From contig NZ_CANLTC010000018.1 of NCBI RefSeq assembly GCF_947493865.1, positions 1 to 64,000 of the forward strand: a stretch of 64,000 bases of DNA. Reading direction: 5' to 3'. Below are positions 34,281 to 42,453 of the stretch, one piece after another; position 1 is the stretch's first letter; each line of letters opens with the position of its first letter. Source of the stretch: an uncultured Halomonas sp. (GTDB lineage: Bacteria; Pseudomonadota; Gammaproteobacteria; Pseudomonadales; Halomonadaceae). A program made the position numbers and the translations under genes. The notes beneath the pieces are model-generated. The model was not told the origin of the DNA. It searched no databases and saw only the letters and a program-made list of their open reading frames with translations.

Positions 34281-35176
34281 TGGTCATCACTCGCTGAACA
34301 CGATGCCGGCGGGCACGCGAAAAAATCCACATGACCCACTTCTAACCCCAGGGCGTCGGCATTCAGTTGCGACAGGCGATGTATCAGCCAGCGCTCCAGC
34401 CGTTGCTGCTCGTTGGGCGACTGTTCGTGCACGGCGCCGGCCCAGCCTTCGATCAGACTGTGGCCCAGCTCGTGGGTATCGGGGTGGCCGGGAAGCAATC
34501 GCCAAGGACTCGGAGCGCTTTTTACCTGGTAACCCTGGGCAGTGAACGCCCGCTCCAGGCCCTGTGGGGCGTGACTGCCCAAGGCAATGCCCAGGCCCTT
34601 GTCTCGCTGCTGATGGGCGATGAGTTGATCTCGTACCCAGCGGTCGTCGGGATGTGCCTGAGTCCGGGCGTCGCCGTCGAGAAAGGCCCAGTCGCCGTCC
34701 ACGCTCAGGGTGAACAGTACGGCGGCTTGTTGCGCCGCGCAGGCTGCCGCCAACCGCTCCAGCCACTCAAGGGACACCAGATCGAAAAGCGCCGAGGCAC
34801 AGACCAGGTCACAATCGGAAAACCAGTCGGCTTCAATATCCACAAGATTCTTGCACGCTGCTTGAACCGAGATGGGTTCGCCGCGGGCGTCGCGAAGAGG
34901 CATTGCCGCGGCGACGGACTCATTGAGCAGCCCGGCATCGTGATCGATCAAGCGCCAGGATTGTGGGCCAGGCAGTCGTGGTGCAAGAAAGCGCAGGTTG
35001 CTGCCGCCGCCACAGCCAAGATCGACCAGCGTTAGACAGCGCTCATCACGTTGTCGCTGTATCAAGTGGCGCCTGGCCTGTTCTGTCAATGCTGTATTGC
35101 GGGCAGCGGCGTCGGCACTCTCGCGAAGACTCAGCCAATGGGTATCGAAAATGCTGCCCGGAGCCGGTTGAGTCAT
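34277..35176 (-). CDS. Class I SAM-dependent methyltransferase
   Basis: 299 aa. SAM-binding motif I is TLVDLGCGGGSNLRFLAPRL (about 56-75), followed by RLIDHDAGLL. A later WFSDCDLVCASALFDLVS resembles motif IV. It starts [27 protein letters not shown]. The methyl acceptor is unknown. Coupled by four-base overlaps to the glycosyltransferase upstream and the membrane protein downstream, so it should act on the product of the same cluster. Confidence 0.85.
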   Translation of the reverse strand: MTQPAPGSIFDTHWLSLRESADAAARNTALTEQARRHLIQRQRDERCLTLVDLGCGGGSNLRFLAPRLPGPQSWRLIDHDAGLLNESVAAAMPLRDARGEPISVQAACKNLVDIEADWFSDCDLVCASALFDLVSLEWLERLAAACAAQQAAVLFTLSVDGDWAFLDGDARTQAHPDDRWVRDQLIAHQQRDKGLGIALGSHAPQGLERAFTAQGYQVKSAPSPWRLLPGHPDTHELGHSLIEGWAGAVHEQSPNEQQRLERWLIHRLSQLNADALGLEVGHVDFFACPPASCSASDDQ

Positions 35177-36237
35177 GAATCCGTGCCTCGCACCAGCGCC
35201 TTGGCAAAGGCGTCGCCGGCGGTTTGCCAGTCGGTGAGATCTTCTCTCGCCTGTCGAGCGCCTTGGCGTAGCTGCTTGCGCAGCTCGGGCTCGTCAAACC
35301 AGCGCTTGAGCGCCTGGGTCAGTGCTTGCGTGTCCCTGGGCGGTACGCTCAGCCCCGCAGTTTCCGGCAGCGTATGCGCCAATGCGCCTCCTGACGTTGT
35401 GATGACAGGTAAGCCTCTGGCCAACGCTTCGCTGATTACCATGCCGTAGCCTTCGTAAAAAGAGGGCAAGACGAAGAGATCCGCGTTGTGATAAGCCTGG
35501 CCAAGCGTATCTTCTGACTGCTCGCCAAGTAGTCGGATACGCGCTTCGAGGCCATGATCGTGTATGAGGCCGGTAACTGTCTTCGTAAAACGCGGATCGC
35601 GATCCAGGGCACCGACCAGATCGCACTGCCAGTCGTACTCGCGGAGTCGGGCCAGGGCATCGATCAGTACGTCCTGGCCCTTGCGCGGGATGAGAGTGGC
35701 CACGCACAGCAGGCGCTGGCCTGACGATGCGCTGCTGTCGTCGCGACCGCCCAGCGGCGCCGGTTCGACGCCGGGTTCGATGACGTCGATTCGCTCTGCC
35801 TCCACGTTGAAATCCGCAAGACGACGGGCGGTAAATACACTGGTGGCGATGATTCGATCGACGGCGGTCAGGGCCCGTGTCTCGCTCAGGGTAAAGCGAG
35901 AGCGCTGAGCCTGGTCGAGTCCGGTTTCGTCCGCCAGGGGATGATGCACCAGAGCCGTCAAGTCAAGGCGTTTGGCATGCTTGGCAACCACCTCGGGCAA
36001 GCCGCCCATGGCTAGGCCGTCGATGACGACCCGGGCGCCGTCGGGTTGCCTGGCCAGTGCTTCTTCCATGGCCTCGGCGGCGGTTGCATCTGGCTCCGGG
36101 AATCGCCCCTCGAGACCGATGACCTCGACGCGCCACCCCTGCTGACGCAGTGCCTCGACCATTCGTGCGTCGTAGAGATAGCCGCCGGTCAGCTGTTTTG
36201 GATCGCCGGCCAGAATGAACGTCAGGTGGTGACTCAC
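35173..36237 (-). CDS. GT4-family glycosyltransferase
   Basis: 354 aa, GT-B fold. The donor-binding E-x7-E motif reads EGYGMVISE (about 275-283), followed by [12 protein letters not shown]. The N-terminal acceptor domain begins [24 protein letters not shown]. It probably uses a nucleotide sugar to glycosylate the cluster's product, retaining the anomeric configuration. Four-base overlaps join it to the PTPS-like gene and the methyltransferase. Confidence 0.87.
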   Translation of the reverse strand: MSHHLTFILAGDPKQLTGGYLYDARMVEALRQQGWRVEVIGLEGRFPEPDATAAEAMEEALARQPDGARVVIDGLAMGGLPEVVAKHAKRLDLTALVHHPLADETGLDQAQRSRFTLSETRALTAVDRIIATSVFTARRLADFNVEAERIDVIEPGVEPAPLGGRDDSSASSGQRLLCVATLIPRKGQDVLIDALARLREYDWQCDLVGALDRDPRFTKTVTGLIHDHGLEARIRLLGEQSEDTLGQAYHNADLFVLPSFYEGYGMVISEALARGLPVITTSGGALAHTLPETAGLSVPPRDTQALTQALKRWFDEPELRKQLRQGARQAREDLTDWQTAGDAFAKALVRGTDS

Positions 36238-36632
36238 AGTGTTCCCTCGTAACTGGCCCAGGCGATATGGGATTCATGCAGGGTCACGTCCATATGGCTC
36301 AGCCCGTTGGCGGCAGGCCCCATACGACCTTCCTTGATGGCCCGGGCAAGCCGATCGAAAACGACCTTGGCCATGAATTCCGTTGTCGTGTTACGGCCCT
36401 TGAACTCTTCGATGTCATCCAGGTTGCGCAGGTTGAACTCATCGAGTGTGGCGTGAAGGGTGCTGCTGGCCAGGCCGATGTCGATGACCAGGTCGTCATC
36501 ATCCAGACTCGGGCGCTTGAAGGTGACGTCAACGACATAGGTAGCACCGTGCTGGCGCTGCGCCGGGCCGAAGACGTCGCCGTTGAAACTGTGGGCAATC
36601 ATGAAATGATCACGAACGGTCAAGCTGAACAT
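36234..36632 (-). CDS. 6-pyruvoyl-tetrahydropterin synthase-fold protein lacking catalytic residues
   Basis: 132 aa, size and fold of PTPS/QueD. First zinc His is present (MIAHSFNG). The usual C-x3-HGH reads AQRQHGATY, so the nucleophile Cys and one zinc His are replaced. The usual LDHKYLN reads LDEFNLRNL, so the Asp-His pair is lost. TTTEFMA and [12 protein letters not shown] keep the pterin-anchoring Glu region. It may bind a pterin without classic PTPS chemistry. I chose the ATG at 36632 because AAGGAAA precedes it. Four-base overlap with the glycosyltransferase. Confidence 0.78.
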   Translation of the reverse strand: MFSLTVRDHFMIAHSFNGDVFGPAQRQHGATYVVDVTFKRPSLDDDDLVIDIGLASSTLHATLDEFNLRNLDDIEEFKGRNTTTEFMAKVVFDRLARAIKEGRMGPAANGLSHMDVTLHESHIAWASYEGTL

Positions 36633-36645
36633 GACACTATTTTCC

Positions 36646-37641
36646 TTATGCAAAGCTGTTCATCTGTTGGTAAACCACACGGTGGCAGAGTACGTCGCTT
36701 GCATCATCAAGCAGGCGAGGCATCGATTCTGGGAGATTCTTGAAGTCGCTTTCCCCGCTGATCAGCGCATCCAGGCGCGTGTCCTGCAACAGATCGAGGG
36801 CGAGACCCAAACGGCGCCGATAGTCCCAGCGCGCATTGCGTGCCGGAGCCACGGTACCCACCTGGCTTGCGCGTAGCGTCAGGCGGCGGGAGTGAAACGC
36901 CTCCCCCAATGGCAGGCTCACTTCCTTCTGGCCGAACCAGCTCATCTCGATCAGCGTGGCTTCCTTCCCGGCCAACTCAAGTCCGGTGCGAAGCCCATCC
37001 GATGAGCCACTGGCATGGATCACCAGGTCGTTGTCACCATCCGCCTGATGAGGAAGGCAAAAGGGAACGTCCAGTGCGTCTGCGAGTGTTTGACGCTGGG
37101 GGGCGATATCGATCAGTTGAACGCGAGTCCCGGGAATTCGCGTACATAGATAGGCCATCAGCGCGCCCACGACGCCGGCGCCGATGACACTGATACGATC
37201 GCCCACCCGAGGGCCTGCATCCCATAGGCCATTGATGGCGGTTTCCATGTTGGCGGCGAGTACCGCGCGCTCGAGGGGTAAACCGGGTGGAAGTGCCAGT
37301 ACTGCATCTTGGGGCACGACATAGCGATCCTGATGGGGGTACAGGCAAAAGACGGCGCGGTTCAGCAAGTGTTCCGGGCCTTGTTCCACGATGCCGACGT
37401 TGGCATAGCCATATTTGACGGGGCCAGGGAAATCGCCCTGTTGAAAAGGAGCGCGCATGCGTGAACGTTCGCTTGCCGGCACTTGTCCATTGAAGACAAG
37501 ACTTTCGGTGCCGCGACTGATCGCACTGTAGCGCGTGAGCACCAGCACCTCATCGGGGCCGGGAGGAGACAATGTCTCGTTGCGCAGGGCACCATGCTCC
37601 GGGGCCAGCGTCCAGAAGGCTTGAGCGGTAATGGAGGACAT
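36646..37641 (-). CDS. Zinc-type alcohol dehydrogenase family (MDR) oxidoreductase
   Basis: 331 aa. A GroES-like N-terminal domain ([22 protein letters not shown]) and a Rossmann domain with [20 protein letters not shown] (about 148-167). The usual catalytic-zinc Cys/His set is not evident, as in the bacteriochlorophyllide dehydrogenase-like group; NAD(P)-dependent oxidation of an unknown alcohol is likely. First gene of the leftward operon ADH-PTPS-GT-methyltransferase-UPF0104. The ribosome site AAGGAAAA (37645-37652) lies just inside MITE B copy 3, which interrupts the original upstream region. Confidence 0.83.
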   Translation of the reverse strand: MSSITAQAFWTLAPEHGALRNETLSPPGPDEVLVLTRYSAISRGTESLVFNGQVPASERSRMRAPFQQGDFPGPVKYGYANVGIVEQGPEHLLNRAVFCLYPHQDRYVVPQDAVLALPPGLPLERAVLAANMETAINGLWDAGPRVGDRISVIGAGVVGALMAYLCTRIPGTRVQLIDIAPQRQTLADALDVPFCLPHQADGDNDLVIHASGSSDGLRTGLELAGKEATLIEMSWFGQKEVSLPLGEAFHSRRLTLRASQVGTVAPARNARWDYRRRLGLALDLLQDTRLDALISGESDFKNLPESMPRLLDDASDVLCHRVVYQQMNSFA

Positions 37642-37663
37642 GACGTTTTCCTTCGTGACATCC

Positions 37664-37932
37664 TAGGGTCTGTTGACGTTTCATCGCGAACCGCGTTGCT
37701 GCATCAAAAAGTGCCAGTCAAGGCGCGGAACGTAGGGAAGGGTTATTCCCTTTTCACGTTTCGCAACGCAGGATGGCGCGTTTTGATGCGCAACCCAAAG
37801 GGCTGGGTCAGTTTTTATCCGCTGCGGCGTTAGTCGTCGTTCATTTGGAAAAACCAGATTTCTCTCCTCCTGCCTTGCCCCGAATAAAAACTGGCGCCAG
37901 CGCGGCCGTGAATGAAACGTCAACAGACCCTA
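37664..37932 (-). mobile_element. MITE-like element B, copy 3 (269 bp, inverted)
   Basis: Inverted relative to copies 1 and 2. Its terminal repeats read GGGTCTGTTGACGTTTCAT with one base change present at both ends, so the repeats still match each other. TA on both sides. The body differs from the other copies at several positions, including a one-base change in the NTTATTCC region. It lies 22 bp upstream of the dehydrogenase ATG and 126 bp before the phosphatidyltransferase ATG, in the divergent promoter region. Confidence 0.85.
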
Positions 37933-38057
37933 ATAGAGCAGTAGAATAGAACAATGGCCTACAGGTATCGACCTTCACATAAAGTTGTTGTTCAATAATT
38001 GTACAAAAGTTGTATGTGGTAAAATTGCCATTCGGCACGAACTCTCAGAGGTACCGC

Positions 38058-38816
38058 ATGCACCATGGTAATCGACAGTCGGTAACGAATGCTCCGCAGG
38101 ACAGTCGTTTCAATGCTCCGACCCTGATTGAAGGCATCATCGCATTGCTTCTGTTCGTGGGGTTGCTGGAAGGGTTGTTGCTGTGGCTGGCGGCGCCGGT
38201 GGGACTGCGCCTGAGCGCCAGTGCGGTTTACCTGATCATGGTCGTGATGGTGCTCAAGTCCTGGCCCACCACGCGACGTTGGCTGGGCTGGGCCAACCGC
38301 GTCACGCTGCTGCGCGGCATGCTCGTCGCGATCCTGGCAGGTGCGATCCTGTTTCCGGATTTCATGGCGCAGCACGCTCTCGTCATGGCAGCCTTGGCAT
38401 CGGGTGCCTTGATTCTCGATGGGCTGGACGGGTGGATTGCGCGGCTGACGCGCTCTGCGTCCGTTTTCGGGGCCCGTTTCGATATGGAACTGGACGCCTT
38501 CTTCATTCTGGTGCTGTGTCTGGCACTCGTCGTGCTGGGCAAGGTAGGGCCCTGGGTGTTGCTGATCGGGTCGATGCGATACGGTTTCATTCTGGCCGGG
38601 CAGGTCTGGCCTTGGCTCAACAGGACGCTGCCCGCGAGTCGCCGACGCAAAATCATCTGCGTGTGGCAGGCACTGACGCTATTATGTGGATTGCTGCCGT
38701 TGGTATCGAGTGGCATGGCATCCAGCCTTGCCGCGCTTTCCTTGCTGCTGTTGTCCTTGTCGTTTCTGGTCGATATACGCTGGCTATCCGCCAGAAAGAA
38801 AAGGCCGCTTTCATAG
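38058..38816 (+). CDS. CDP-alcohol phosphatidyltransferase family membrane enzyme
   Basis: 252 aa, about six helices. The active-site motif D-G-x2-A-R-x8-G-x3-D-x3-D is complete as DGWIARLTRSASVFGARFD followed by MELD (about 133-155). Such enzymes attach an alcohol to a CDP-activated lipid or polyol at the membrane. Start at 38058 has AGAGGT upstream; a 16-residue extension is less likely. Divergent from the dehydrogenase operon across MITE B copy 3; probably part of the same pathway, and followed 32 bp later by yceI. Confidence 0.85.
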   Translation: MHHGNRQSVTNAPQDSRFNAPTLIEGIIALLLFVGLLEGLLLWLAAPVGLRLSASAVYLIMVVMVLKSWPTTRRWLGWANRVTLLRGMLVAILAGAILFPDFMAQHALVMAALASGALILDGLDGWIARLTRSASVFGARFDMELDAFFILVLCLALVVLGKVGPWVLLIGSMRYGFILAGQVWPWLNRTLPASRRRKIICVWQALTLLCGLLPLVSSGMASSLAALSLLLLSLSFLVDIRWLSARKKRPLS

Positions 38817-38848
38817 CGGTTCATAGCGACTTATTGGGGAGACTCGAA

Positions 38849-39448
38849 ATGTTTACCGCACTACGCAGTTCTCTATCGATAGTGGCAGTGACAGGCGGAC
38901 TCCTGCTGGGGGCGTTACCGGCCCAGGCAGAGCCGCATACCTATCGCATCGATCCCGAACACTTTTCCATCGGTTTTTTGATCGATCATATCGGGTATCA
39001 GAAGCAGCTGGGCATGTTCCTGGAAGGAGAGGGGGAGTTCGTCTACGACGAGCAGACCCGGACCCTCTCTTCGGGTCGGGTGGAAATACCTGCTGCAAGT
39101 CTCTTTACCAACCATGAAAAACGCGACGAGCATGTACTGAGCGACGACTTCCTGAATGCCAAGGAGTATCCGGCAATCGTTTTCGAGGCCACGGATTTCA
39201 GCGCCGAAAGCGATACCCAAGGATCGCTGACCGGCGATCTCACCCTGCTGGGCGAGACACGTCCGGTGACCCTCGATGTCACGCTCAACAAGGCGGAGAA
39301 ATACCCCTTTGGCCATGAGCAGTATACGCTCGGACTCTCGGCACGTACCACGCTGTCTCGCAGTGAATGGGGCATGACCTACGGCGTCGATAACGGCATG
39401 GTTGGTGATGAGGTGGAGTTGATTTTCGAGTTCGAGGCGATTCGGTAG
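38849..39448 (+). CDS. YceI family periplasmic protein
   Basis: 199 aa. A signal peptide ends at PAQA before EPHTYRID. The lipocalin-like YceI fold is visible as HTYRIDPEHFSIGFLIDHIG, NHEKRDEHVLSDDFLNAKEYP and TLSRSEWGMTYGVDNGMVGDEVEL. YceI proteins bind isoprenoid lipids and are induced by base stress. The ATG at 38849 has GGGGAGA upstream. A longer in-frame reading back to 38183 runs antisense-frame through the phosphatidyltransferase and is not real. Closely downstream of the phosphatidyltransferase gene. Confidence 0.9.
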   Translation: MFTALRSSLSIVAVTGGLLLGALPAQAEPHTYRIDPEHFSIGFLIDHIGYQKQLGMFLEGEGEFVYDEQTRTLSSGRVEIPAASLFTNHEKRDEHVLSDDFLNAKEYPAIVFEATDFSAESDTQGSLTGDLTLLGETRPVTLDVTLNKAEKYPFGHEQYTLGLSARTTLSRSEWGMTYGVDNGMVGDEVELIFEFEAIR

Positions 39449-39557
39449 TGATTAACCGATAGCTTCAGTCGAATTTGGCATAAAAATAAGATAAAGGGTC
39501 GTCATAGGATGCATCAAGGCGTATAAAGAAAACGCTGTTTTCTTCAAGGAAGCCGTG

Positions 39558-40586
39558 ATGGCCCGAAGCTCTTTCGAACTCGCCGGCGTGCATGTGGCCC
39601 CCGGCACCCGTACTCAAATCGATGTTCCCATTGCCAAGCTCTATACCCATGCGCCCTTGCATATACCCGTGGAGGTCGTGCACGGGCGTCAGCCGGGCCC
39701 AGTGCTGTTGGTATGCAGCGCCATCCATGGGGACGAAATCAATGGCGTCGAAATCGTGCGGCGTCTGCTGCGCTCCTCCGCCCTGCGACGTTTACGCGGC
39801 ACGCTGATTGCGGTGCCTGTCGTCAATGTCTTCGGTTTCGTGCAGCACACCCGGTATCTACCGGACCGGCGCGATCTCAATCGCTGTTTTCCCGGCACCG
39901 AGACGGGTTCGCTGGGCTCCCGGGTGGCGGCACTCTTTCGTGAACAGATCGTCGATCTGGCCACTCATATCATCGATCTGCATACCGGGGCCATTCATCG
40001 TACCAACCTGCCTCAGATTCGTGCTCAGCTAGGTTCGAGCAGCGAGACGGCCCGCATGGCGGATGCCTTCGGGGCGCCGGTGATCCTCAATGCGGAACTC
40101 CGCGAAGGGAGCTTGCGGGCCTATGCCCAGAGCCGCGGCGTCCCGGTTCTGACCTACGAAGCAGGAGAGGCGCTGCGTTTCGATGAATGGTCGATTGCGC
40201 CTGGGGTGCGCGGCATTCTCCGAGTGATGCGCACGCTGGGCATGCTGCCGACCAGTCGACAGCGTGCGATATCAAGACCCGCGGAGATCGCCAATGGTTC
40301 GAGCTGGGCGAGGGCGACTGGAGATGGCATTCTGCGGCCTCGGGTGCGGCTTGGGGCGCGGGTCGCTAAAGGGCAGCTGCTGGGGCTGGTAGCGGACCCG
40401 TTTGGCAACGCCGAAGGGGAGGTCGTCGCCAATGCCGACGGCATCGTCATCGGCATGAGCAATTTGCCCCTGGTCAATGAGGGGGAGGCGTTATTCCATG
40501 TGGCCCGCTTCGATGCCATCGAAGAGGCAGAAAACGCCGTGGAGTCCTTCCAGCAGGATTTTGAACCGACTCCAGAGACGATGTAG
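39558..40586 (+). CDS. Succinylglutamate desuccinylase/aspartoacylase family zinc hydrolase
   Basis: 342 aa. M14-type zinc motifs are SAIHGDEINGVEIVRRLL (His and Glu, about 56-73) and IDLHTGAIHRTNLPQIRA (His, about 142-159), with GVPVLTYEAGEALRFDEW carrying the catalytic Glu. A biotinyl/lipoyl-like tail (RLGARVAKGQLLGLVADPFGNAEGEV) ends the protein, typical of the AstE-like subgroup. It should deacylate an N-acyl amino acid or ectoine-like derivative; substrate unknown. ATG 39558 has AAGGAAG upstream. Confidence 0.87.
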   Translation: MARSSFELAGVHVAPGTRTQIDVPIAKLYTHAPLHIPVEVVHGRQPGPVLLVCSAIHGDEINGVEIVRRLLRSSALRRLRGTLIAVPVVNVFGFVQHTRYLPDRRDLNRCFPGTETGSLGSRVAALFREQIVDLATHIIDLHTGAIHRTNLPQIRAQLGSSSETARMADAFGAPVILNAELREGSLRAYAQSRGVPVLTYEAGEALRFDEWSIAPGVRGILRVMRTLGMLPTSRQRAISRPAEIANGSSWARATGDGILRPRVRLGARVAKGQLLGLVADPFGNAEGEVVANADGIVIGMSNLPLVNEGEALFHVARFDAIEEAENAVESFQQDFEPTPETM

Positions 40587-40621
40587 CGCGCTCTTTCGTG
40601 ATGCCTGCTGGCGTATCGGAG

Positions 40622-41650
40622 TCATGCCACAACCGGTCTGTTTTCAATCCCTTTGCTACCCTCGCTGACACTCGTGTCGACCAGGTCCAGCGCATCATCG
40701 AAGACCTGCAAGCCGGCTCCTTCGCGGTGCGCGTTTTCAGACAGGTGGCGCCGGAAGCGGCGCCCCCCGGGGCAGCCTTGAAACAGCCCCAGAAGATGAC
40801 GAGTCACATGGTTGAGTTTGACGCCCTCGCTCAAGCGCTTTGCGATATAGGGGCGCAATGCCAGTGCCGCCTCGTGACGGGTACGCGCAGGCCCCGGTTG
40901 GCCGTAGAAGGTGTCATCCACCGCGGCAAGTAACCAGGGGTTCTGATAGGCTTCTCGACCCACCATGACGCTATCCACATGCTCGAGCTGGGATTGGCAG
41001 TCGGCCAGGGTCTTCAGGCCGCCGTTGATGCCGATGTGCAGTTCGGGATGAGCCGCCTTGAGCCGCTGCACCCGGGCGTAGTTCAATGGCGGAATATCGC
41101 GGTTCTCCTTGGGAGACAAGCCCTCCAGCCAGGCCTTGCGGGCATGAACGATGAATGTGTTGCAACCCGCCTCGGCGACCTCGTTGACGAAGCGCTCGAG
41201 ATCTTCATCTTCGTCCTGAGCATCGATACCGATACGACATTTCACCGTCACGGGAATGCTCACTGCCGCGGCCATCGCCTTGACGGCGGCGGCTACCTTG
41301 TCCGGATACGCCATCAGGCAGGCGCCGATCAGGTTGTTCTGCACCCGATCGCTGGGGCAGCCCACGTTGAGATTGACCTCGTCGTAGCCCCAGGCTTCCG
41401 CAATGGCGGCACACTCCGCCAGCTCACCGGCATCGCTGCCGCCGAGCTGTAACGCAAGGGGATGCTCGATATCGTCATGGCCCAGGAAACGCTCCCTGGG
41501 GCTTCCATGCAGAATGGCGCCGGTAGTGACCATTTCGGTATAGAGCAGGGCATGACGAGTCAGCGTTCGGGCGAAGGCCCGATAGTCCCGGGTCGTCCAA
41601 TCCATCATGGGTGCGACGGAGAAGGTTCTGTCAAATGTGGGAAATTTCAT
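40622..41650 (-). CDS. dusA: tRNA-dihydrouridine synthase A
   Basis: 342 aa FMN-dependent TIM barrel. Starts MKFPTFDRTFSVAPMMDWTTRDYR; the proton-donor Cys is in VNLNVGCPSDRVQ (about 100); GGLKTLADCQSQL and DSVMVGREAYQNPWLL bind the FMN phosphate. It reduces U20/U20a in the tRNA D-loop. I chose the ATG at 41650 because it gives the standard DusA N-terminus, although its ribosome site is weak; a 16-residue extension is possible. Transcribed away from the small RNA candidate. Confidence 0.92.
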   Translation of the reverse strand: MKFPTFDRTFSVAPMMDWTTRDYRAFARTLTRHALLYTEMVTTGAILHGSPRERFLGHDDIEHPLALQLGGSDAGELAECAAIAEAWGYDEVNLNVGCPSDRVQNNLIGACLMAYPDKVAAAVKAMAAAVSIPVTVKCRIGIDAQDEDEDLERFVNEVAEAGCNTFIVHARKAWLEGLSPKENRDIPPLNYARVQRLKAAHPELHIGINGGLKTLADCQSQLEHVDSVMVGREAYQNPWLLAAVDDTFYGQPGPARTRHEAALALRPYIAKRLSEGVKLNHVTRHLLGLFQGCPGGRRFRRHLSENAHREGAGLQVFDDALDLVDTSVSEGSKGIENRPVVA

Positions 41651-41917
41651 TTCAAGAAGTAGGGTAAAGACGCCATCGGAAAGAGGGCAGTGTCGCATAT
41701 ATATTCTGACCTCGCATGCCCTTCCTGGATAACCGGGTCATGTAGAAGTGCTGGTATTCTCGGGGCAGTCTTTACTTGCTGGCCGGCATTTTTGGTATGT
41801 TCCGGGTGCTTCATTCAAAGGCCACTCCGGCTTCGGGATAGTATGACGCATGCGCGGTGGCCGAGTATCCCAATGCAGGGCTTTTTCATAGAGGAGCATT
41901 AATTTGCGTGCGCTTGT

Positions 41918-41935
41918 TGTAAGATTTTTCTTACA
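41918..41935 (+). promoter_or_regulatory. GacA box (upstream activating sequence)
   Basis: TGTAAGATTTTTCTTACA, an exact match to the palindrome TGTAAG-N6-CTTACA recognised by the GacA/UvrY response regulator upstream of rsmY, rsmZ and csrB RNAs. It lies about 205 bp before the proposed RNA start, similar to the spacing in Pseudomonas. Confidence 0.85.
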
Positions 41936-42119
41936 AAATATGCCGGGATTTGCTTACGCGGTCATTGGTCGTCGATTAACCCAGGTTAAGTCTAATTCTC
42001 CCTGGATGCGACATAATGACCTCCATCGAGCAAGGAATGATTCGATTTGCCTGCAGGATGCATGGCACTAGAAGACAGCCAATAGGCTGACTTTGCTCCA
42101 AGTTGTATCAAGATATACC

Positions 42120-42375
42120 AAGGAAGGTATGCAGTATCATCAGATTCCTGCTGTGCATGGAGCCGGTGATCATCAAGGCGGTTGGAGTATTCAGGCGAAG
42201 AGCAGTGGCCAATGAATGGCTGCAAGCACAGGATGTGCGTGATCAGGATGATCAGTGTAGGGGAAGGAGGCATTCCAGGCAGGACGCCCTTGATGCCAAG
42301 GAACCCGAGGACTCTTCGTTGAGCAGAGTGCGTTTCTCTGCAAGGCCCGGCCAGCAATGGCCGGGCCTACTTTTA
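42120..42375 (+). ncRNA. Candidate CsrB/RsmY/RsmZ-type regulatory RNA
   Basis: Between the GacA box and a strong terminator lies a roughly 250-nt stretch with about ten GGA triplets (for example AGGAAGG, TTGGAG, CAGGAT twice, GGGGAAGGAGG, CAGGACG, AAGGAAC, GAGGAC). CsrA/RsmA binds GGA in hairpin loops, and RNAs of this class sequester it. A TATACC at 42114-42119 with a weak -35 around 42093 could start transcription near 42125. No frame in it resembles a protein. Start uncertain by tens of bases; the end is set by the terminator. Confidence 0.75.
42343..42368 (+). terminator. Rho-independent terminator of the small RNA
   Basis: Perfect ten-base stem AGGCCCGGCC with GGCCGGGCCT around a six-base loop, followed by ACTTTTAT on the plus strand only. 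No plus-strand protein gene ends here. Confidence 0.88.
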
Positions 42376-42453
42376 TGCACGTCATTGTTTCCACCATCGG
42401 TTGAAAAACTACCTATCGCAGTATCCCGCGAAGACGCGAGCACATCACCTTTC

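Noticed and set aside
38183-39448. A 421-codon open frame covering the phosphatidyltransferase and YceI
   Set aside because: The first two thirds run out of frame through the phosphatidyltransferase gene; the YceI signal peptide and ribosome site place the real start at 38849.
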